A stretch of DNA of 44,359 nt from the NCBI GenBank assembly GCA_017848965.1, contig JAFIHA010000047.1:1-44359 (forward strand), read 5' to 3'. The position numbers were made by a program, and so were the translations under genes. Of this stretch, positions 16,225 through 23,016 are shown piece after piece (within the stretch, counting starts at the first letter, position 1; the number at the start of each line of letters is the position of its first letter). The notes beneath the pieces were generated by a model. The model saw only the letters and a list, made by a program, of their open reading frames with translations, was not told the DNA's origin and ran no database searches. Source of the DNA: Dechloromonas aromatica (nom. nud.). GTDB taxonomy: Bacteria; Pseudomonadota; Gammaproteobacteria; Burkholderiales; Rhodocyclaceae.

Positions 16225-17023
16225 GCTGACCGCCTTCACCGTCGGCTACTGCACGCACCCGGCCGGCATGGGGCTGCGCGGCGCCGCCTGGCAGGTCTGC
16301 CGCTTTCCCGCGCGCGCCTACCTGCTCGGCGTCGGCGGCCGCCACTGGCTGTGGGACACCGGCTACGCCGAGCATTTCCGCCAGCACACCAGCGCCGGCA
16401 TCTTCCGCCTCTACGCGGCGATCACGCCGGTGCATTTCGCCGCCCACGAGGCGCTGCTGGCGCAACTGAAAGGCGTCGGCCTGACGCCGCGCGACATCTG
16501 CGGGCTGATCCTCTCGCATTTCCACGGCGACCACATCGCCGGCCTCCACGACTTTGCCGCCACCCCGTGCATCTGTTCGGGCGACGGCTGGCAGCGCACG
16601 CGCGGCCTGCGCGGTTTCGGCGCGCTGCGCCGCGCCTTCGTGCCTGGCTTGATCCCGGCCGGCTTCGAAACGACGCTGCAATTCGTCGAAAGTTTTCCGC
16701 TGCTGCGCCTGCCGGCCGAACTGGCGCCCTTCGAATGGGCCTGGGCGTTGCCGGAGAGCCGCAACGAAATCCTGCTCGTCCCGCTACCCGGCCACGCCGC
16801 CGGCCAGATCGGCGCCTTCGTGCAGACTGCGGAGGGCTGGACCCTGCTCGCCAGCGACGCCGCCTGGGCGCCGCAGGGCTACCGCGAACTGCGCGGTCCC
16901 GCCCGCCTCACCCACCTGCTGATGGACGACCGCGCCGCCTATTACGACACGCTCGCTCGCCTGCAGGCGCTGCATCGCGGCGGCCAGGTGCGCATCCTGC
17001 TGTGCCACGAGGGGGAACTGTGA
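16217..17023 (+). CDS. Metallo-beta-lactamase-fold hydrolase
   Basis: 268 residues. The metal-binding signature HFHGDH is at residues 101-106, followed by the later ligands in PLPGHAAGQIG, LASDAAW and a C-terminal LLCHE. The family covers lactonases, thioesterases and glyoxalase II; a thioesterase or lactonase acting on an acyl intermediate would fit this cluster. No signal peptide is seen. The gene starts within the end of the reductase gene, and its stop is part of a GTGA that starts a tiny ORF at 17020. Confidence 0.87.
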   Translation: MAELTAFTVGYCTHPAGMGLRGAAWQVCRFPARAYLLGVGGRHWLWDTGYAEHFRQHTSAGIFRLYAAITPVHFAAHEALLAQLKGVGLTPRDICGLILSHFHGDHIAGLHDFAATPCICSGDGWQRTRGLRGFGALRRAFVPGLIPAGFETTLQFVESFPLLRLPAELAPFEWAWALPESRNEILLVPLPGHAAGQIGAFVQTAEGWTLLASDAAWAPQGYRELRGPARLTHLLMDDRAAYYDTLARLQALHRGGQVRILLCHEGEL

Positions 17024-17091
17024 ACGACCTGCCGCTTCGCCAGTCCGCCCGAGCCGCCGCCAGCAGGTGTCAGCGCGAGGCCGCCGCATGA
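17020..17091 (+). CDS. 23-codon micro-ORF coupled to both neighbours
   Basis: The GTG at 17020 overlaps the metallo-hydrolase stop (GTGA), and its own stop overlaps the ATG of the adenylating-enzyme gene (ATGA at 17088). The peptide begins NDLPLRQSARAA and ends REAAA, with no known motif. It bridges a 64-bp gap in an operon where every other junction is a direct overlap. It may be a translational coupling leader or the remnant of a deleted gene; a carrier protein would be an attractive guess but nothing in the sequence proves it. Confidence 0.4.
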   Translation: MNDLPLRQSARAAASRCQREAAA

Positions 17092-18368
17092 TCGCGCTGA
17101 CCACGCTCTGGCACTACCTGCGCACGCGGCGTCTGCAGTTTGCCGACCGCGCCGCGCTGCTCGCCCACCAGGACCGGCAGTTGCGGCGTTACGCGCGGCG
17201 CGTGCTGGTGCGCAGCCCCTATTTCGCGCGCTGCGCCGAACTGCCTTTCGCCGCCTGGCCGACGATGGACAAGGCGCTGATGATGGAGCACTTCGACGCC
17301 ATCAACACCGCCGGCCTCAAACGCGACGCGCTGCTGGCGGTGGCGCGGCGCAGCGAGGCCGAACGCGACTTCACGCCGCGCGTCGGCCGCTACAGCGTCG
17401 GGCTGTCGTCCGGCACCTCGGGGCAACGCGGGCTGTTCGTCGTCAGCCCGCGGGAGCAGGCGGCCTGGGCCGGCGTCATGCTGGCGCGCCTCCTGCCCGA
17501 CGGACTGACCGCCGGCGAGCGCGTCGCCCTCTTCCTGCGCGCCGACAACCACCTCTACCACAGCGTCGACAACCGCTGGCTGAGCCTTTCCTTCCACGAC
17601 CTGTTCGCGCCCTTCGAAGCGCAATGCGCGCGCCTGCAGGCGGAGCGGCCGAGCATCGTCGTCGCCCCGGCGCAGGTGCTGCGCGCGCTGGCGCTGGCGG
17701 TGCGCGACGGCAGCCTGCAGATCGCCCCCAAGCTGGTGATTTCGGTCGCCGAAGTGCTGGAGCCGGCCGACCGGGCGCTGCTCGGCGAAGTATTTCCGCG
17801 CGTCGGCGAGGTTTACCAGGCGACCGAGGGTTTCCTCGCCGCCACCTGCCCGCGGGGCACGCTGCACCTGAACGAGGAGTTCCTGCGCATCGAGCCGCAG
17901 TGGCTGGACGAACAGCGCTTCACCCCCTGGGTCACCGACTTCACGCGGCAGACCCAACCGATCGTCCGCTACCGCCTCGACGACGTTCTGGTGCGGCGCG
18001 CCGAGCCCTGCCCCTGCGGCCGCGCCGGCCTGGCGCTGGCGGCGATCGAGGGACGTTGCGACGACCAGTTGCAACTGCCCGGCAGCGACGGGCAAGTCAA
18101 ACCGGTGTTCGCCGACCTGTGCAGCCGGCTGATCGCCAACGCGCTACCGCTGACCGCCGACTACCGGCTCGAACAGCACGGCGCCGACCGCCTGCAACTG
18201 ACCGCCGATTGCCCCCTGCCCGACATCGAACGCTGCCGCGCCGCGCTGCTCGCCGGTTTCGCCCGTCAGGGCGTCGCCGTCGCCGCCTTGCACTGGCAGC
18301 TCGCCAGCCAGCCGCTGCCCGCCGATTTCCGGCACAAGCGGCGGCGCATCCGGCGCCTCGCCTCATGA
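17088..18368 (+). CDS. PaaK/F390-synthetase-like adenylate-forming enzyme
   Basis: 426 residues from the ATG at 17088; a GTG at 17067 is in frame. The ATP-binding loop SSGTSGQRG is at residues 108-116, YQATEGFLA is the A5 motif, and the TRQTQPIVRYRLDD region with PCPCGRAG is as in phenylacetate-CoA ligases and coenzyme F390 synthetase relatives. It would activate a carboxylate as acyl-adenylate and transfer it to CoA, a carrier protein or an amine. Archaeal F390 is not expected here, so the enzyme is best read as an acyl-activating enzyme of this pathway. It has an ATGA overlap with the next gene. Confidence 0.85.
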   Translation: MIALTTLWHYLRTRRLQFADRAALLAHQDRQLRRYARRVLVRSPYFARCAELPFAAWPTMDKALMMEHFDAINTAGLKRDALLAVARRSEAERDFTPRVGRYSVGLSSGTSGQRGLFVVSPREQAAWAGVMLARLLPDGLTAGERVALFLRADNHLYHSVDNRWLSLSFHDLFAPFEAQCARLQAERPSIVVAPAQVLRALALAVRDGSLQIAPKLVISVAEVLEPADRALLGEVFPRVGEVYQATEGFLAATCPRGTLHLNEEFLRIEPQWLDEQRFTPWVTDFTRQTQPIVRYRLDDVLVRRAEPCPCGRAGLALAAIEGRCDDQLQLPGSDGQVKPVFADLCSRLIANALPLTADYRLEQHGADRLQLTADCPLPDIERCRAALLAGFARQGVAVAALHWQLASQPLPADFRHKRRRIRRLAS

Positions 18369-18979
18369 CCAGCACCGCATTCCGGCTGCGCCAGATGCTC
18401 TTCGGCTGGGGCGGCGTCGGCCTCATCTACAACCTCAGCGACCGCTTCCAGGGGCCGGGTCTGGTCCTCGAACCCGGCGTCATCGACCGCCTGATTCCCT
18501 ACAGCCCGCACGCGGTCTGGCCCTACCTGTCGTTCTTCCTGATCGTCCCGCTCGCCTTCCTGACCTGCCCGGCCGGACGCCTGCGCTGGTTGCGCAGCGC
18601 TTTCCAGGTGGCGGCGCTGGCCGCCGGCGCGGTCTTCATGCTGTGGCCGACCACCCTCGCCTATCCCGACTATTCCGCCGCCGGCCTCAGCGGCACGCTG
18701 CTTGCCGGCCTGCTCGCCGTCGATTCGCCGCAGAACTGCTTTCCCTCGCTGCACATGGCGCTGACCACGCTCGCCATCCTCGCCCTGCACGATCCCCGGC
18801 GGTCGCTGCGCAACCTGCTGCTGTGGGCGTGGGGCGCGCTGATCGGTTTTTCCATCCTGCAGTTGCGCCGCCACCTCGCCATCGACCTGGCGTCCGGCGT
18901 CGCCCTCGGTTTTGCCGCCGCCTGGCTGTGCCGGCGCTGGCTTGCCCCCGCCACCCTGACGCAAGGAGCCCCGTCATGA
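18365..18979 (+). CDS. PAP2-superfamily membrane phosphatase/phosphotransferase
   Basis: 204 residues with about five membrane helices. The PAP2 second motif is CFPSLHMA (His130), and the third is RRHLAIDLASG (His170, Asp174). The canonical first motif (KxxxxxxRP) is not evident, so it resembles the short PAP2_3/inositol-phosphorylceramide-synthase group more than a soluble-loop phosphatidate phosphatase. Role: dephosphorylating a lipid phosphate, or transferring a phospho-head group, at the inner membrane. It is coupled on both sides by ATGA. Confidence 0.83.
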   Translation: MTSTAFRLRQMLFGWGGVGLIYNLSDRFQGPGLVLEPGVIDRLIPYSPHAVWPYLSFFLIVPLAFLTCPAGRLRWLRSAFQVAALAAGAVFMLWPTTLAYPDYSAAGLSGTLLAGLLAVDSPQNCFPSLHMALTTLAILALHDPRRSLRNLLLWAWGALIGFSILQLRRHLAIDLASGVALGFAAAWLCRRWLAPATLTQGAPS

Positions 18980-20088
18980 GCGAACTCGCCTGGCCCATCG
19001 CCTGCATGCTGATCCTCGTCTTCGGCGAAGCGCTATTCCTGCACTGGAGCGGGCGCCAGTCGGTGAACTGGCGCGATGTCGTCTTCAACATCGATTCCGG
19101 CCACCTCATGCTGTGGCTGTTCCGCGGCCTCGAGATCACCTGCTACGGCTACGTCGCCGCGCACTGGAGCTTCAACCTGCTGGCCGCCTGGCCACCCGTT
19201 GCGGTCTGGCTGTTCGCCTTGTTCGCCTGGGATTTCGGCTTCTACTGGCTGCACCGCCTGCACCACCAGTGGCCGCCGTTCTGGGCGGTGCACCTGATCC
19301 ACCACCAGGGGCGGCATTTCAACCTCTCGCTCGGCGTGCGCAATTCCTGGTATTCCTCGCTCACCTCGATTCCCTTCTTCCTGCTGCTGGCCTTGCTCGG
19401 CGTGCCGCTACCGGTGTTCGTCGCCGTCTCGATCCTCCATTACAGCGTGCAGTTCTACAACCACAACGCGCTGGTGCCGCGCCTGCGCTGGCTGGAAACG
19501 ATCCTGATCACGCCGGCCCTGCACCGCGTCCATCATGTCAACGAAGCGCGCTACTGCAACAGCAATTTCGGCGGCAGCTTCTCGTTCTGGGACCGCCTGT
19601 TCGGCAGCCTGGAACGCGAACTGCCGGCCGCGCCGTTCAGCTACGGCGTCGGCCATGAGGCGCCGCCGGAAAACCCCTTCTGGGCGAGCAACCTGCCTTT
19701 CCTGCGCCTCCTGGGCGGCAGCGCCGGCACCCCGCCGGCGGCCCGCTTTGCCTGCGCCGACTGGGCGATCGCCAGCGGCGCCCTGCTGCTGTTCGCGCTG
19801 GTCATCGGCTACGTCAACCGCTACGGCTACGGTTACGGCGCCGTCGATGTCGCCCAGATCGTGCTCTTCGCGCTGCTGGCCGGCGGCGCGGTGGTCCTTG
19901 GCGGTATGGCCGAAGGCCGGCGCTGGGCGCCGCTCGCCTGGCTGGCGCTTTGCCTCGCCCTGCCCGCCGCCTGGCTGGGCGGCCTGCGCTGGTTTGCCGG
20001 GGTCTGGCCGTGGCTGATGCTGCCGCTGGCAGTGCACGGGCTGCTACTGGCGCTTGGCGTCGGCCGCCGGCCGGCGAGCACCGCATGA
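18976..20088 (+). CDS. Sterol desaturase/fatty acid hydroxylase family di-iron membrane enzyme
   Basis: 370 residues. Eight-histidine di-iron motifs are intact: HRLHH (93-97), HLIHH with QGRH (106-114) and HRVHH (183-187). Two hydrophobic spans precede them; after residue 250 lies an extension with about four further membrane segments that many family members lack. The family hydroxylates or desaturates lipid chains with O2. Here it follows the PAP2 gene (ATGA overlap) and precedes two desaturases, so three oxygen-dependent lipid-modifying enzymes are encoded in a row. Confidence 0.88.
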   Translation: MSELAWPIACMLILVFGEALFLHWSGRQSVNWRDVVFNIDSGHLMLWLFRGLEITCYGYVAAHWSFNLLAAWPPVAVWLFALFAWDFGFYWLHRLHHQWPPFWAVHLIHHQGRHFNLSLGVRNSWYSSLTSIPFFLLLALLGVPLPVFVAVSILHYSVQFYNHNALVPRLRWLETILITPALHRVHHVNEARYCNSNFGGSFSFWDRLFGSLERELPAAPFSYGVGHEAPPENPFWASNLPFLRLLGGSAGTPPAARFACADWAIASGALLLFALVIGYVNRYGYGYGAVDVAQIVLFALLAGGAVVLGGMAEGRRWAPLAWLALCLALPAAWLGGLRWFAGVWPWLMLPLAVHGLLLALGVGRRPASTA

Positions 20089-21197
20089 GGCCGCTGCCGC
20101 CGCTCTGCTACGCCGCCCCCAAGGTCTGCGGCGAGGTGGCCTTCGAACAGGCGCTGCAGGTGCGCGCCCGCGGCTACCTGGCGGCACGCAACGACCACCG
20201 CTACGCCGATGGCGCCCACCTATTCAAGGCGGCGCTGCTCGCCGCCGCCTGCCTCGCCTGCTACCTGCTCAGCCTGATGGCCGGCACCGCCAGCGGCTTC
20301 GCCAGCGCCTACCTGGCGGCCATCGCCGTCTGCATGCTGCTCAACATTGACGTCAATCACGATGCCTCGCACAACGTCTTTTTGCGCAGCCGGCGCGGCA
20401 ACCGCGTCGTCGGCCGGCTGGTCACGCTGCTGCTCGGCATCGACCCCGATTACTGGCGGGTGCGCCACGTCGATTTCCACCACCGCTACCCGAACATCGA
20501 ACACTACGACCTCGACACCGAGGAAAACGGCATCTTCCGCCAGACGCCCTTCCAGCGCTGGCGGCCGCACATGCGCCAGCAGCACCGCTACTGGCCACTG
20601 ATCGCCGCGCTGTCGCTGACCTGGATCGCCTGGGTGTTCGACTGGCGCGACCGCCTCGGCCGCACGCCGCTGCGCCAGCATGGGCTGCTGCCGGGAAGCG
20701 GCGGCTGGGCGCTGTTCCTCGCCTCCAAACTCGGCCATCTGCTGCTCGCGCTCGGCCTGCCGCTGGCCGCCGCCGACGCCCACGGCCTGGGCTGGCAACT
20801 GGCGCTGATCTGCTACCTGGCGGCGCAGATGGCCGGCTCGCTGCTCCTCGTCTTCCTGCTCCTCGGCACCCACTGGGCACAGGCCGCCTTCTACCCGGCG
20901 CCGCCCGACGGCCGCCTGGCGCAAGGCTGGCACCGGCACAATTTCGCCACCGCCTGCGACTGGCTGCCGACGCCGCGCTGGCTGCAGTGGGGCATGGGCG
21001 GCCTCAACCTGCACCTCACCCACCACCTCTTCCCCGGCTGGCACCACCGCCACTACCCGGCGCTGGCGGACATCGTCGCCCGCACCGCCGCCGAACACGG
21101 CCTGCCCTACCGCTGCCTCGGCTACCGCCAGTTGCTCGCCGGCCAGCGCCGCTTCCTGCGCGAGATGGGCCGCCAACCCGCCGAACAAGGCTCATGA
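20085..21197 (+). CDS. Membrane fatty acid desaturase, copy 1
   Basis: 370 residues. Three histidine boxes are intact: HDASH (92-96), HVDFHH (128-133) and HLTHH (310-314). The first box type and the DLDTEENG region place it near acyl-CoA/acyl-lipid front-end-like desaturases of the DesA/linoleoyl-CoA group, but there is no cytochrome b5 domain. Hydrophobic hairpins lie at about 47-90 and 170-265. It has ATGA overlaps on both sides. It is clearly a paralogue of the next gene: both share the LAARNDHR, RSxRGNR, WRVRHVxFHH, RQTPxQRWRP and PPDGR blocks. Confidence 0.9.
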   Translation: MRPLPPLCYAAPKVCGEVAFEQALQVRARGYLAARNDHRYADGAHLFKAALLAAACLACYLLSLMAGTASGFASAYLAAIAVCMLLNIDVNHDASHNVFLRSRRGNRVVGRLVTLLLGIDPDYWRVRHVDFHHRYPNIEHYDLDTEENGIFRQTPFQRWRPHMRQQHRYWPLIAALSLTWIAWVFDWRDRLGRTPLRQHGLLPGSGGWALFLASKLGHLLLALGLPLAAADAHGLGWQLALICYLAAQMAGSLLLVFLLLGTHWAQAAFYPAPPDGRLAQGWHRHNFATACDWLPTPRWLQWGMGGLNLHLTHHLFPGWHHRHYPALADIVARTAAEHGLPYRCLGYRQLLAGQRRFLREMGRQPAEQGS

Positions 21198-22300
21198 AGA
21201 TAGCGCCGCCGCTGCATTTCGGGCGCGACGACCAAGCGCTGCGCGCCGCCCTCGACACCGCCGCCGGCGCCTGGCTGGCCGCCCGCAACGACCACCGCGG
21301 CGCCGACGCCGGCATGATCGGCAAGCTGCTGCTGCTCGTCGCCGTCGCCGCCACCGCCTACGCCAGCGCGCTGACGCAGGCCACGGCCGCCGGCTTCGGC
21401 GTCGCCTACTTCGTCTATCTCGCCGCCGCCATGCTGCTCGCCATCAACGTCGTGCACGACGCCTCGCACAACGCCTTCCTGCGCAGCGCCCGCGGCAACC
21501 GCTGGCTCAACCGCCTGGTCAGCCTGCCGCTCGGCCTCGACCCCGAATGCTGGCGGGTGCGCCACGTGATCTTTCACCACCCCCGCGTCAACGTGCAGGG
21601 CCACGACCTCGACATCGAGGAAAACGGCGTCCTGCGCCAGACCCCGCACCAGCGCTGGCGGCCCTTCATGCGCTGGCAGCGCTGGTACTGGCCGCTGGTG
21701 GCGGCGATGACCTTCCCCGCCATCATCTGGTCCTTCGACTGGCTGGACCGCGCCGGCCGCACCCCGGTCGGCGCCCGCATGGCGACACCGGGCTGGCGCG
21801 GCTGGGCCGGCTTCCTGCTGGCCAAGGCCGCCCACCTGACGCTGGGCATCGGCCTACCGCTGTATTTCTGCGCCGGGCGGATCGCCCCCGCCACCATCCT
21901 GCTCGCCTATTTCCTCAGCCTGAGCGCCGCCTCGCTGCTCTTCGTGTTGCTCATCCTCGGCACCCACTGGGCCAAGGGCCGCTTCTTCGCCGCCCCGCCC
22001 GACGGCCGCTTCGCCCACGGGCGCTGGGAACACCAGTTCCTCACCACCTTCGACTGGCAGATCACCCCCGGCTGGCTCGGCTACTGGCTGGGCGGCATGA
22101 ACCTGCACCTCACCCACCACCTCTTCCCCGACTGGAGCCACCGCCACTACCCGGCGCTGGCCGACCTCATCGCCCGCCTCGCCCCCGAACACGGCACCCC
22201 CTACCAACGCCCCGGCCTGCGCGGTTTCCTGCGCGAACAACAGGCTTTTCTTGGGCGGATGGGGGCGGGGCCGGATGGGGATACCGGCGGACGGGAGTAA
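21194..22300 (+). CDS. Membrane fatty acid desaturase, copy 2
   Basis: 368 residues, a tandem paralogue of the preceding gene with the same three histidine boxes: HDASH (88-92), HVIFHH (124-129) and HLTHH near the C-terminus. The N-terminal 20 residues and the loop regions differ most, so the copies may place double bonds at different positions or act on successive intermediates. It is the last gene of the cluster; its stop lies 20 bp from the convergent kdpE stop and no terminator hairpin is obvious there. Confidence 0.9.
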   Translation: MKIAPPLHFGRDDQALRAALDTAAGAWLAARNDHRGADAGMIGKLLLLVAVAATAYASALTQATAAGFGVAYFVYLAAAMLLAINVVHDASHNAFLRSARGNRWLNRLVSLPLGLDPECWRVRHVIFHHPRVNVQGHDLDIEENGVLRQTPHQRWRPFMRWQRWYWPLVAAMTFPAIIWSFDWLDRAGRTPVGARMATPGWRGWAGFLLAKAAHLTLGIGLPLYFCAGRIAPATILLAYFLSLSAASLLFVLLILGTHWAKGRFFAAPPDGRFAHGRWEHQFLTTFDWQITPGWLGYWLGGMNLHLTHHLFPDWSHRHYPALADLIARLAPEHGTPYQRPGLRGFLREQQAFLGRMGAGPDGDTGGRE

Positions 22301-22320
22301 GCACAGCCGGGGAAGGATGA

Positions 22321-23016
22321 TCATTGGACGATCAAGCGATATCCGACCCCGGGTTCCGTGCGAATGTGGCGTGGGCGATTGGGATCGGCTTCAAGTTTGC
22401 GGCGCAAACCAGCCATGTAAACCCGTAGATAGTGCGTGTCGTCCACATGGCCAGGCCCCCAGACCTCTCGCAACAACTGGCGATGTGTCACGACCCGACC
22501 GAGGTTGGCGATCAATTGCACCAGAAGTTTGTACTCGATCGGGGTCAGATGAATTTCCTCATCGCCGCGCATGACCCGACGCTTGACCATATCCACCTGA
22601 ATATCCCCCAAAGCCATCAGGGGCGATGTCCCGGTATGCGCTGCACGCCGCAGCAAGGCGCGAATTCTGGCCTGCAGTTCGGCGATTCCGAAAGGCTTGG
22701 TCAGATAGTCGTCGGCACCGGCATCGAGTGCCCGCACCTTTTCGCTTTCCAGGGTTCTCGCCGAGAGAATCAGTATCGGCAAGCTTGTCCAACTACGGAC
22801 TTCACGTATCAGATCGATACCGTCGCGATCGGGAAGTCCGAGGTCAAGCACTGCCAGGTCGGGCTTGCGGGTACCCAGTTCGATCAAGCCTCGCGCTGCC
22901 GTCTCGGCCTCATGCACGGTACAACCTTCGGCTTCGAGCGCGGTCCGGATGAAGCGACGAATCTGCCCTTCGTCCTCGATGACCACCACGCAACAGGTCC
23001 CGGCGGGGTTCACCAT
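22321..23016 (-). CDS. kdpE: KdpE, response regulator of the Kdp system
   Basis: 231 residues. Receiver domain with phospho-acceptor Asp58 (LAVLDLGLPDRDG), acidic pair in IEDE and Lys in YLTKPF; the C-terminal OmpR-type winged helix follows (LTPIEYKLLVQLI, HRQLLREVWG, YLRVYMAGLRRKLE). When phosphorylated by KdpD it activates kdp transcription. The ATG lies 7 bp inside the end of kdpD, so the two are translationally coupled. It is the last gene of the operon. Confidence 0.95.
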   Translation of the reverse strand: MVNPAGTCCVVVIEDEGQIRRFIRTALEAEGCTVHEAETAARGLIELGTRKPDLAVLDLGLPDRDGIDLIREVRSWTSLPILILSARTLESEKVRALDAGADDYLTKPFGIAELQARIRALLRRAAHTGTSPLMALGDIQVDMVKRRVMRGDEEIHLTPIEYKLLVQLIANLGRVVTHRQLLREVWGPGHVDDTHYLRVYMAGLRRKLEADPNRPRHIRTEPGVGYRLIVQ

